DNA of 64,000 bases, taken from Streptomyces sp. SID13726 (lineage in GTDB: Bacteria; Actinomycetota; Actinomycetes; Streptomycetales; Streptomycetaceae). The notes below the pieces were generated by a model. That model made no database searches. It saw only the letters and a list, made by a program, of their open reading frames with translations, and was not told the DNA's origin. The stretch is from assembly GCF_010548375.1 (NCBI RefSeq), contig NZ_JAAGLY010000015.1, positions 62,001-126,000 of the forward strand, written 5' to 3'. Position numbers and translations under genes: made by a program. Shown piece after piece: positions 52,441 through 59,861 of the stretch (its first letter is position 1; every line of letters starts with the position of its first letter).

Positions 52441-52896
52441 ATGACCAAGTTCCTGCTGGCCCTGCACGTCCTCGCCGCGATCGTCGCCGTGGGGCCGGTC
52501 ACCGTCGCGGCCAGCATGTTCCCGCCCGCGGTCCGCCGGGCCCCGGCGACGGAGGCCGGGTCCGGCACGGTACGGCTGCTGCACCGCATCTGCCGCGTCT
52601 ACGCCGGTGTCGGCATCGCCGTCCCGGCGCTGGGCCTCGCCACCGGGGCCGCCATGGGCGTGCTCGGCGACGCGTGGCTGACCACGTCGATGGTCCTCAC
52701 CGCGGTGGCCGGCGGGGTGCTGGCCGCCTTCGTCCTGCCCCGGCAGGGCGAACTCCTCGACGAACTGACCGAGCAGGGCGGTGTGGAGCGCGCGGGCACG
52801 GTCCGACTGGCCATGTTCACCGGCGTCTTCAACCTGCTGTGGGCCACCGTCACCGTGCTGATGATCGTCCGCCCCGGGTCCACCACCGGGGCATGA
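52441..52896 (+). CDS. DUF2269-like integral membrane protein
   Basis: 151 residues with four predicted spans: FLLALHVLAAIVAVGPVTVA, VGIAVPALGLATGAAMGVLG, TSMVLTAVAGGVLAAFVLP and MFTGVFNLLWATVTVLMIV. The His in LALHVLAAI and the overall pattern resemble DUF2269. It is divergent from the GlxA-type regulator, its likely controller. Function unknown. Confidence 0.75.
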   Translation: MTKFLLALHVLAAIVAVGPVTVAASMFPPAVRRAPATEAGSGTVRLLHRICRVYAGVGIAVPALGLATGAAMGVLGDAWLTTSMVLTAVAGGVLAAFVLPRQGELLDELTEQGGVERAGTVRLAMFTGVFNLLWATVTVLMIVRPGSTTGA

Positions 52897-53011
52897 GGGC
52901 CCGCGGCCCGTCAAGCCCAACACCGTAATTCGCACGTCGGTGCGTGGGGGCGCCTAGACTCGACAGTCGGGCCCATGCGCGTGGGCCGCGAAACGAAAGG
53001 CGCGTTGCCGG

Positions 53012-53233
53012 GTGTTCCAGGATTCCCCCATCTACGACCGACTCGTCGCCGAGCGCGGCGACGTCCCCGCTCAGACCCGTCGGGAGGCCGAGCGCGTACG
53101 CAGGGAACTGGAGTACGTCATGCGCCCGCTCCAGTCCCTCATGCCCCCGCCGGTCCCGGACCGCCCCGCCCCTCAGGGCCACCCCGGCCAGGGCTGGCAG
53201 CCCGCCCTCCCGCCCGCCCCCCGGCCCTACTGA
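53012..53233 (+). CDS. Small conserved hypothetical protein
   Basis: 73 residues starting at GTG 53012 (FQDSPIYDRLVAERGDVPAQ), with a helical N-terminal half (TRREAERVRRELEYVM) and Pro-rich tail. It is convergent with, and 8 bp from, the graspetide ligase. No motif recognised. The Pro-rich tail suggests a linker or scaffold, without more evidence. Confidence 0.65.
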   Translation: MFQDSPIYDRLVAERGDVPAQTRREAERVRRELEYVMRPLQSLMPPPVPDRPAPQGHPGQGWQPALPPAPRPY

Positions 53234-53240
53234 CCCGCCC

Positions 53241-54215
53241 TCAGGACACCGCCCTGCTCGCGCCGTTGGCGGCGGCGCGCGGGTCCGGACCCGGCCGGGC
53301 CAGCCAGTCGGCGATGCTCCGCGCGATCGGCTGGCCCGTCTCCACCTCGACGAAGCCGAACTGCCCCGACTGGTTGCACTCAAGGAACCACCAGGTCCCG
53401 TCGCCGTCCTCGGCGAAGTCGAAGGCGCCGTAGGCCAGTTCGGCCGCGCGCAGATACTCCCGCACGGCGGCGCCGATCCGCGGCGGTACCTCGGCGGGGC
53501 GCCAGGAGGAGGTGGGCGGGGCGAACCGGACGTCCACCTCGTCGTCGGCGCCCGCGTCCTTCCGCGCGGCGAGCATCGTCTCGCCCACCACCGTCAGCCG
53601 GATGTCGGCCCGCTTGGCGACCCGCCGTTGGAGCAGGGTGGGGCCGAAGGCGACGGCCGCGAAGTCGGTGTCCGGGTCGACCCGGCTGGTCGGCACCGCC
53701 CGCGGCGGGTCCTGCGGATGCGCGCCGGACACCGGCTTGACCACCAGATCCGGGTAGCGCTCGGCGAACTCCCGCGCGGCCTGCGGAAACGTCGTCACGA
53801 TCGTGGCCGGCACGGGCAGTCCGCTGCGCTGGGCCAGCCGCAGCTGCCAGGGCTTGTGACGGGCCCGGCGGGCCGCGTCCGGGTGGTTCATCCAACGGGC
53901 CTCGCTGCCGCGGAGCATGCCGTACAGCGCCTGCGCCGACTCCTCGGTCAGCCACTGCGAGGGCGTCGCCGCCCGGGCGGCGGGCGAACCCGGCCGGCGG
54001 ACCCAGATCGAGCGCAGGCCCGAAATGCCCACCAGCCGTCCGCCCGCCGACAGATGGCCGCGGAAGGAGCCGTGCACGTACTCGCCCGACAGCGCGACGC
54101 CGTCGGTCAGATCAGCCGGGTCGAGCCGGACCACCGGCACCCCCGTCGCGTTGAGGTGCACGACCACCATGTCGGCCGTCACGTCCTCTTCGCAGGTCAG
54201 AATCAACACGGTCAT
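53241..54215 (-). CDS. tgmB: ATP-grasp ribosomal peptide maturase (graspetide synthetase)
   Basis: 324 residues. The N-terminal PreATP-grasp region (MTVLILTCEEDVTADMVVVH) is followed by an ATP-grasp domain (~130-310) with LVVKPVSGAHPQDPP, FGPTLLQRRVAKRADIRLTV and WWFLECNQSGQFGFVEVETG (metal/ATP Glu and Asn). TgmB-type ligases form omega-ester or amide bonds between side chains of the precursor. The precursor gene ends 17 bp upstream on the same strand. No methyltransferase, protease or exporter is next to it. Confidence 0.92.
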   Translation of the reverse strand: MTVLILTCEEDVTADMVVVHLNATGVPVVRLDPADLTDGVALSGEYVHGSFRGHLSAGGRLVGISGLRSIWVRRPGSPAARAATPSQWLTEESAQALYGMLRGSEARWMNHPDAARRARHKPWQLRLAQRSGLPVPATIVTTFPQAAREFAERYPDLVVKPVSGAHPQDPPRAVPTSRVDPDTDFAAVAFGPTLLQRRVAKRADIRLTVVGETMLAARKDAGADDEVDVRFAPPTSSWRPAEVPPRIGAAVREYLRAAELAYGAFDFAEDGDGTWWFLECNQSGQFGFVEVETGQPIARSIADWLARPGPDPRAAANGASRAVS

Positions 54216-54232
54216 GGGTTGTCGGCCTGTGT

Positions 54233-54424
54233 TCAGTCGTCGAAGTGAGTCTTGGAGCCCGCCGTGGAGGTCGTGGTCCCCAGTTCCCTCATCAGGGCGT
54301 GGTCGCGGGCCGCGACCCGGCCGTCCATGAGCACGTTCAACTGCCGCCCGGAGTCGTAGACGTACGGAGTGGTCGCCTCCAACGTCGCTGCCGGACGTGC
54401 GTAGTTGAGCGCGAACGGTTGCAT
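54233..54424 (-). CDS. tgmA: ATP-grasp-modified RiPP precursor peptide
   Basis: 63 residues with the family leader start MQPFALNYARPAATLEATTP and middle block YVYDSGRQLNVLMDGRVAAR. The C-terminal core after Leu48 is GTTTSTAGSKTHFDD, offering hydroxyl acceptors at Thr50-52, Ser53, Thr54, Ser57, Thr59 and carboxyl donors at Asp62 and Asp63. ATG 54424 lies 209 bp upstream of the ligase start. The leader/core boundary is inferred from the shift to a Thr/Ser/acidic tail. Confidence 0.92.
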   Translation of the reverse strand: MQPFALNYARPAATLEATTPYVYDSGRQLNVLMDGRVAARDHALMRELGTTTSTAGSKTHFDD

Positions 54425-54556
54425 CGTCTCTCCCTCGCCGGTACTGCCTCTCCCGGACGGCCGTCACCCCACGACGCCGTCAGGTCAGCCGACTTCCTTC
54501 GGCTTCCAGAGACTTATACGAATCGAACGAGTGATTGGTTTCCTTACGCTGCGTAG

Positions 54557-54874
54557 TCATCGGCGGCGCGAGGTCTCCCGGTCCCCCTCCGGGAGCCGCA
54601 GCGCGGCCCGGTCGGCGGCGGACCCGCGCATGGTGCGCAGGGCGAGCAGCAGGACACCGATGTCGTCGAGATACACCGGGTCCGGCACCAGATCGGTGGG
54701 CAGCACGAAGTACAGGACCGCACCCCAGAAGACCCAGCGGGGCCCGGTGGGAAGTCCCGCCCGCCGCAGGCCGCGTCGGGTCCGTACCAGGCGCACCAGG
54801 GCTCCCACGGCCACCGCCAGCGCCAGCGCCGCGAGCACCGCGGCGACGACGATCAGTGCTGTGGTCGAATCCAC
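54557..54874 (-). CDS. DUF1232 membrane protein (YkvA-like)
   Basis: 105 residues. An N-terminal span (ALIVVAAVLAALALAVAVGA) is followed by the DUF1232 motif YFVLPTDLVPDPVYLDDIGV, a re-entrant/hydrophobic helix with conserved PxDxxPD-like spacing. GTG 54874 is chosen because GGAGGAGG lies ~9 bp upstream. Function unknown. It is upstream of the graspetide pair on the same strand, but the 132-bp gap suggests a separate promoter for the precursor. Confidence 0.8.
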   Translation of the reverse strand: MDSTTALIVVAAVLAALALAVAVGALVRLVRTRRGLRRAGLPTGPRWVFWGAVLYFVLPTDLVPDPVYLDDIGVLLLALRTMRGSAADRAALRLPEGDRETSRRR

Positions 54875-55085
54875 GGGCCGACCTCCTCCTCCGGGCGCCG
54901 TACGGCGCGCTGTCTGACGGATTCCCGCATCCGGCCGCCCTATGGCTCGCCGGGGCGGCACTCACACACGTGGCTCATCCGAGTGGCACGCCGTCGCGCA
55001 CCCGCTTACGAATGGTTCACCTCAATGTCGCGGTCGCACGACGGGGGCACGTGGGAGCGGCCGCACTCTTTGTCTGGAGCAGAGC

Positions 55086-56084
55086 ATGACCACCGGCCCG
55101 TCAGCAGCTCACCCGAACGAACCCGGCATACCGATCGAACCGTCGTACGGCGATCCCGTCGGCGACCTGGTGCGCGCAGCCGTGGCCGACCGTCCTCTCG
55201 AGGACGTCGTCCACCTCATCACCCTCCTGGAACAGTCGCCTCAGTACGCGCAGGCAACCGCCGCGGCCCTCCGGGCGATCGGCGTGGACCGGTCGGTGGA
55301 GGACGTCACCCGGCTGGTCGCCCTGCTGACCCGGCCGCCCAGAGACCCGGAGAGCGCTGACGAGGCGATCCGGGCCGCGGCCGAGTCCCGCCCCGTGGAG
55401 GACGTCACCCGGCTGGTGGCCCTGCTCAACCGGTCCGAGGTGGAACCCCACTGCGGCCAGGAGGCGGTGCGCGCAGCCGCCACCGGCCGTCCGGTGGAGG
55501 AGCTCGTCGAGCTGATCGGGCGGCTGGCGGTCGAACGGCCCCCGCAGCCCCCGCGGTCGCTGTACCAGGAGCAGAGCCCTCCCGAGGAGACGCTCCGGGC
55601 GACGGGCCTGCTCATGGCCCCGCCGCTGCCCCTGGCCGCACCGAGGCGGCCGCGACCCGCGCGCAAGCCCGCCTGGCCGAGCCGCCTCGCGGCACTGGCC
55701 CTGCTGGTCTGCGGCCTGCTGTGCTTCCCGGCGCACCGCGACGGCGCGGCCCTGCGGGTCTACGGCCTGGCGCTCGGCGTGTCGGCCGTGTGCGCCCTGC
55801 TCGGCCTGCTGCTCATGATCCGGCCCTTCGTCCCGGTGCTCGCCCTGGCGGTCGTCGTGCCGGCCGGGGTCGCCGCGGGCCAGCTCTTCGACGGCCGCTT
55901 CCACTCGGCGACCCTCTCCCGGGCCCTGGACCTCCCGCTCGCCCCGGCCTGGCTCGCCGGCACGGCGGCCGTGTGCGCGGCCCTGATCGCGCTCACTGCC
56001 CTCGTCGTCCATCTGGCCTCACCGTCACCGGCGACCGTGCTGGCCCAGCGCCCGATGGCGGAGGCGATCCGCGAGGCGGGCTGA
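55086..56084 (+). CDS. Four-repeat helical protein with C-terminal membrane domain
   Basis: 332 residues. Residues ~28-150 hold four repeats of 33-34 residues, with the core RPVEDVTRLVALL (variants RPLEDVVHLITLL, RSVEDVTRLVALL, RPVEELVELIGRL), each preceded by an A-x-RAA helix. A basic stretch (~185-200) leads to four membrane spans (RLAALALLVCGLLCFPAHR first). I know no function. Cytosolic repeats probably bind a partner. It ends at a strong terminator. ATG 55086 has GGAGCAGAGC upstream. Confidence 0.8.
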   Translation: MTTGPSAAHPNEPGIPIEPSYGDPVGDLVRAAVADRPLEDVVHLITLLEQSPQYAQATAAALRAIGVDRSVEDVTRLVALLTRPPRDPESADEAIRAAAESRPVEDVTRLVALLNRSEVEPHCGQEAVRAAATGRPVEELVELIGRLAVERPPQPPRSLYQEQSPPEETLRATGLLMAPPLPLAAPRRPRPARKPAWPSRLAALALLVCGLLCFPAHRDGAALRVYGLALGVSAVCALLGLLLMIRPFVPVLALAVVVPAGVAAGQLFDGRFHSATLSRALDLPLAPAWLAGTAAVCAALIALTALVVHLASPSPATVLAQRPMAEAIREAG

Positions 56085-56212
56085 CCCGCCGGCGGGGCGT
56101 CAGCAGCGGCCCCTGATCCGACCGCCCGGGCGAACGGCCGCGTGCGGTACCGGAGAGACAGAACCGAGAAGGGCCCGGCGACGGACCGACTCCCGGCGCC
56201 GGGCCGTACCTG

Positions 56213-56246
56213 CCCGTGGCCCCCGGTATCTGCCGGGGGCCACGGG
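56213..56246. terminator. Strong bidirectional stem-loop
   Basis: A perfect 14-bp stem (56213-56226 with 56233-56246) and loop TATCTG lie between convergent genes. The rest of the 279-bp gap shows no gene. Confidence 0.85.
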
Positions 56247-56363
56247 TTACGGCTGTGCGCGCCACGATCGGCGAACCGTCCGACTGGAGCGACGGGCGCT
56301 GCGCCCGCGCCACCACCGCACGCGCCCCGCCTCTCACGGCCGACGCCGACCGCTTGCCGCTCT

Positions 56364-57512
56364 TCAGCCGGTCTTCTGGTCCGTGCCGGAGTCCGTGCCG
56401 GGTTCCGGGCCGGAGTCCGGGTGCTCGTCGCGAGGAGCCGGACGCAGCGTGCCCTTCCAGCGGCCGAACGTCCGGGTCAGCTGCTGCAACGGCGAGCCCG
56501 TCTGCGGGTCGGCCGAGGGCTCGGGCGCCGGGGCGTTCTCGCGGTAGATCGTCAGGGCCTCGTTGGCCCGCTCGGCGGCCTCCCGGTACAGGTCCCGGGA
56601 CTTCGTCATGGCCTCCAGCGCCTCGGCGTACATCGTCACCAGCTCGCGCGCCCGGGCCAGTTCCTCCTGCGTCGTCAGCAGCTGCCACTGCTCCCGCAGC
56701 GCGGTGACGGCGTCCCGGCCGCCCTCCGGCAGCGGCTTGGGCATCGAGGCGTACCGCGTCACGGTCGCGATCAGCTCGGCCGGCTCGGAGCCGTCGAGGA
56801 AGACGCTGCGCACGGAGAAGTCCTGGCCGTCGTACCCGGGCGGCACCGGAGTCCCGGGCAGCACCACCGCACCGCCGCGCGGCACCTCCACGCCGAAGTC
56901 CTTCAGGGCCCAGTTCAGCACCCGCAGCTGATGCGGCTGCGCCCGGTGCTCGACCACCCGGTGCCGCAGGCTCGGCGGCAGCATCCCCGCCAGCGGACGG
57001 CGCCCGCGCTGATCCGTGGTCATGGCCTCGTGGACGACGACATGCACGGCCCAACTGCCGCGCACGGCCTGCCGCAGCAGCCGCCGGATGTCCTTGTCCT
57101 CCTCGGGCAGCACGCTCAGGTCCCGCAGCCGCAGCCCCGTGGCCGCGTCACGGTCCCAGAACACGTCCGCGTCATCCGGCCAGTACATGGTCGCGGGCGA
57201 CGGCCACCGCAGATCCCAGGGCTGCTCGGCCTCGGCCGCCAGCACCCACTCCTGCCCGCCGCTCGACAGGGGGGAGAGCGTCAGCCGGGCCCGTACGGTC
57301 ACCTCGTCGGCGACCCGCCAGCGGGCCTCGAAGACCTGCTCCGGCGCCTCCTCGGCGCCGGGCGACTCCTGGAAGTCGTCGATGCCCCCGCTCTCCTTGA
57401 GCCGGCCCAGACTTCGGCGCAGGACGTCCGCCGCGTCGGATCCGAGGTGGCGGCCGCGGGCCAGCCAGACGGTGGAAGGTGCCGTGGAGTCTGCCGTGCG
57501 AGTGCTTGACAT
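56364..57512 (-). CDS. Unrecognised 382-residue protein with C-terminal coiled-coil
   Basis: Soluble, acidic. The N-terminal ~250 residues appear globular alpha/beta (EARWRVADEVTVRARLTLSP, GSWAVHVVVHEAMTTDQRGR, LPPSLRHRVVEHRAQPHQLR, VLNWALKDFGVEVPRGGAVV). Residues ~265-335 form a long helix (EELARARELVTMYAEALEAM, LYREAAERANEALTIYRENA) with coiled-coil character, and the tail is disordered. I cannot assign a family. It lies alone on its strand, divergent from a PadR gene across a region with a strong hairpin. Resemblance to CATRA-type conflict proteins is only an impression. Confidence 0.7.
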   Translation of the reverse strand: MSSTRTADSTAPSTVWLARGRHLGSDAADVLRRSLGRLKESGGIDDFQESPGAEEAPEQVFEARWRVADEVTVRARLTLSPLSSGGQEWVLAAEAEQPWDLRWPSPATMYWPDDADVFWDRDAATGLRLRDLSVLPEEDKDIRRLLRQAVRGSWAVHVVVHEAMTTDQRGRRPLAGMLPPSLRHRVVEHRAQPHQLRVLNWALKDFGVEVPRGGAVVLPGTPVPPGYDGQDFSVRSVFLDGSEPAELIATVTRYASMPKPLPEGGRDAVTALREQWQLLTTQEELARARELVTMYAEALEAMTKSRDLYREAAERANEALTIYRENAPAPEPSADPQTGSPLQQLTRTFGRWKGTLRPAPRDEHPDSGPEPGTDSGTDQKTG

Positions 57513-57767
57513 GGGTCCATCTGCGAGAAGGGGTGGGTGTCACGGCCAAGTATCGTCACCGCCGACCGGCCGGGACCAGGCGGGGTCCGGCAGGCGGACG
57601 GCCACCGGCGTACGGCACCGGCGGCGCCACGCCCGTAGACGACGGACACGAGGCTCCGGCCTACCTACCCGGCCGGGGCCCCGCGCACACGGGGCGCGTG
57701 CGCTCCACACCGAGCAGCCGTCGTTCACTCGTGCCCGGTCGGCACCCCGCACGCCACAATGACCTCT

Positions 57768-57812
57768 CGAACAGGGCCCGCCCACCATCCGCATTGGGGC
57801 GGGCCCTGTTCG
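57768..57812. terminator. Perfect 16-bp stem-loop in a divergent region
   Basis: CGAACAGGGCCCGCCC (57768-57783) pairs exactly with 57797-57812 over a 13-nt loop. It resembles a terminator but no gene converges on it from either side. It may end an unannotated RNA or act as a transcription barrier. Confidence 0.7.
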
Positions 57813-57845
57813 CCGTGTCTGCCCTGTTCCGCGTTTCGGCTCGCT

Positions 57846-57870
57846 GAATATATCGGGAGCCGATATATTC
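57846..57870 (+). promoter_or_regulatory. PadR operator overlapping its promoter
   Basis: GAATATATCGG (57846-57856) and CCGATATATTC (57860-57870) are exact inverted 11-mers around GAG. The second arm contains TATATT (57864-57869), a good -10 box, only 8 bp before ATG 57878. This implies an autorepressed, probably leaderless transcript. Confidence 0.8.
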
Positions 57871-57877
57871 TGGTTCC

Positions 57878-58297
57878 ATGGCACCCAGGAACATGACACA
57901 GGCGGCGTTCTTCGTACTGACCGCTCTCGCCGATCAGCCGCGGCACGGCTACGGCATCCTGCGCGAGGTCGAGGAACTCTCCGAGGGCACCGTGCAGATG
58001 CGCGTCGGCACCCTGTACGGCGTGCTCGACCGGCTCACCGCCGACAGACTGATCGTGCTGGACCGCGAGGAGGTCCAGCAGGGTCGGCTCAGGCGCTACT
58101 ACCGCCTCACCGACGAGGGCACCCAGGCACTGGACGCCGAGGCGGAGCGCCTGGCCGCCGGCGCCAGCGCCGCGAAGAAGCGCATCGCCGAAGGGCGCCG
58201 CGACCCCGGAACTACCGGTACCCCTGGAACCACCGGTACCCCTGGAACCACCGGCCGCCCCGCCGCGGGGCCCGGACTCGCCGGAGGCCTGGCATGA
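57878..58297 (+). CDS. PadR-family transcriptional regulator
   Basis: 139 residues. The winged helix (~6-85) has AAFFVLTALADQPRHGYGIL, VGTLYGVLDRLTADRLIVLD and RYYRLTDEGTQAL, typical PadR. The C-terminal tail contains repeated GTTGTP encoded by three 18-bp DNA units. ATG 57878 lies just past the -10 of the palindromic promoter. Its stop overlaps the next start (ATGA). PadR repressors usually control adjacent membrane or transport genes, here the 335-residue membrane protein. Confidence 0.93.
   Translation: MAPRNMTQAAFFVLTALADQPRHGYGILREVEELSEGTVQMRVGTLYGVLDRLTADRLIVLDREEVQQGRLRRYYRLTDEGTQALDAEAERLAAGASAAKKRIAEGRRDPGTTGTPGTTGTPGTTGRPAAGPGLAGGLA
58208..58261 (+). repeat. Three 18-bp in-frame repeats in PadR tail
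   Basis: Units at 58208, 58226 and 58244 follow GGAAC(T/C)ACCGGTACCCCT (last unit diverged). They encode GTTGTP twice, then GTTGRP. Such a unit may vary in copy number between strains. Confidence 0.8.
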
Positions 58298-59301
58298 CGA
58301 CCCTGCTCGAGACCCGCTACCGGGCCGTACTGCGCCTGCTTCCCGCCTACTACCGCCGGGAGCGCGAGGAGGAGATGGTCGAGACCTACCTCTGGGACAT
58401 CGACCAGGAGACCCAGGAGCAGAGCCGGCCCACCCTCGGCGAGGTCGCGAGCGTCGCCGCCCTGGCCGTGCGCAGCAGGCTTGGCGCGGTCGGCGCGCCC
58501 CGCCGGTACGCGGTGCTCGGCTCGGCCGTCCGGCTCTTCGCCCTGTTCGCCGTCCTGCTCCAGGCCGCGTCCGCGCTGGTCGACCGGGTGCTGGGGCTGA
58601 CCTGGGCGTCGACCCGGGGCGGGAGCCAGTGGGAGATGTTCACGGACGGCTTCACCGGCCACGGCGTGGGGCACGGCATCGGCGCGGTCGCCCAGTGGTT
58701 CCTGCCGCTGCTGTGGCCGGTCGCCTACTTCGCCCTCCTGCGCGACCGCCGCCGCCTCGCCCAGGTGTCCGCCCTGGTCGCGGCCCTGCCCACGCTCTGG
58801 CCGCTGGCCGAACTCTGGGCCCTCGACTTCGCCCCCTCGGACTCCGCCTACGCCGTCGCGGCCGCCGTGCTGGCCTGGTCGTCGGCGCTGGCGCTGTGCG
58901 CGGCCCACCACCAGGACGCACCCCCGGCGGCTCTCCCCGCGGGCACGCCCGGACTGGTCCTCGCCGCCTGCTGTGTGCTGATGGGCGGTTCGGTGGTGGC
59001 CCTGCCCGACGGGGCCGACACCGTCTGGGCGCTCGTCACGTGCTACCTGGTGGCGGCCCTCGCCTGGCTGGTCCACTGGGCCCGCGGCGGCAGCCGGGTC
59101 CCCGCCCCCGGAGAGGCCGCCGCCCTCGCGGCACTGGGCCTGCTCCTGCTGGCGGTGCGGATCACCGCCGTCTACCCGTGGCTCGACGTCCTGCCCGGCT
59201 CGCTCCGCGTCGGCGTCCTGACCCAGGCGGCGGCCCTCGTCGCGCTGACCGCCGCGCTGTCTGTGGTGAGCGGACGCGACCTGCTCAGCCGTGGTACGTG
59301 A
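58294..59301 (+). CDS. PadR-associated integral membrane protein
   Basis: 335 residues. An N-terminal cytosolic helical region (YRAVLRLLPAYYRREREEEM, VETYLWDIDQETQEQSRP) resembles the HAAS-type domains that accompany PadR regulators. About eight membrane spans follow (first VRLFALFAVLLQAASALVD). It is translationally coupled to padR (ATGA). Its 3' end overlaps the convergent lamin-tail gene by 17 bp. Role unknown; probably a signal or stress membrane component controlled by PadR. Confidence 0.8.
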   Translation: MTTLLETRYRAVLRLLPAYYRREREEEMVETYLWDIDQETQEQSRPTLGEVASVAALAVRSRLGAVGAPRRYAVLGSAVRLFALFAVLLQAASALVDRVLGLTWASTRGGSQWEMFTDGFTGHGVGHGIGAVAQWFLPLLWPVAYFALLRDRRRLAQVSALVAALPTLWPLAELWALDFAPSDSAYAVAAAVLAWSSALALCAAHHQDAPPAALPAGTPGLVLAACCVLMGGSVVALPDGADTVWALVTCYLVAALAWLVHWARGGSRVPAPGEAAALAALGLLLLAVRITAVYPWLDVLPGSLRVGVLTQAAALVALTAALSVVSGRDLLSRGT

Positions 59302-59779
59302 TGTACCCGTTGCCGTCCCGGTCGTTGGTGCGCGCGGTGTACGCGTGGGTGTCGGCATACGCGCCCGAGGGCTTGTAGAGGCGGATCGTGTCCTTGTCGT
59401 TGTTCCAGATGAAATTGCAGTTGTTGCGGTAGACGACGTTGTTCGCGTCGGAGTCGGTGCCGCGGCCGCCGCGCAGCTTGACGTAGTCGCCGGGCTGGAG
59501 CGTGTGGTTCTTCGTGAACGTGAACTTGTTGGTGCTGGTGGAGTCCCTGACGACATACCCCTTCAGGTTCACCGTCGCGGTCCGCGAGTAGTTCTTGATC
59601 GTCAGGTACTCCTCGTCGGTGTTGCCGGTGGAGCAGCTGTTGGAGTCCCGGCCGGGGGCGTCGTACTGCACGCCCTTGATCTTCAGCGCCGACGAGTACT
59701 CGGTGGCGTGGGCCGGAACGGCGGTCAGCGCGGTCAGCGCACCCGCGGCCGCGAGCGCGGCTATGTGTCCTCTGCGCAT
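59285..59779 (-). CDS. Secreted lamin-tail (LTD) domain protein
   Basis: 164 residues. Signal peptide MRRGHIAALAAAGALTALTA with AHA cleavage. The remainder is one LTD Ig-like fold: YLTIKNYSRTATVNLKGYVV, TLQPGDYVKLRGGRGTDSDA, NFIWNNDKDTIRLYKPSG. Bacterial LTD domains are often appended to secreted nucleases or occur alone at the cell surface. No enzyme is fused here. ATG 59779 lies after GGGGGGC; the longer frame upstream is not used. Confidence 0.88.
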   Translation of the reverse strand: MRRGHIAALAAAGALTALTAVPAHATEYSSALKIKGVQYDAPGRDSNSCSTGNTDEEYLTIKNYSRTATVNLKGYVVRDSTSTNKFTFTKNHTLQPGDYVKLRGGRGTDSDANNVVYRNNCNFIWNNDKDTIRLYKPSGAYADTHAYTARTNDRDGNGYITYHG

Positions 59780-59861
59780 GGAAATGCCCCCCTGTGAAGG
59801 TCTCGTGAAGAAGGTCTGGAGCGTATGCGACACGGACCGCGAGGGGGGCTTTTCGGAGAAA

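Larger units (their letters stand above)
57513..57877. other. Divergent intergenic region with strong hairpin and PadR operator
   Basis: 365 bp. It holds a 16-bp stem-loop (57768-57812) and the 25-bp palindrome over the padR promoter (57846-57870), both listed separately. Open frames cross it but none has a credible start and they lack recognisable products. Confidence 0.6.

Noticed and set aside
57479..57847. 122-codon rightward frame before padR
   Set aside because: It overlaps the divergent gene start, crosses a strong hairpin, and has Arg/Pro-rich shadow-like composition with no ribosome site.
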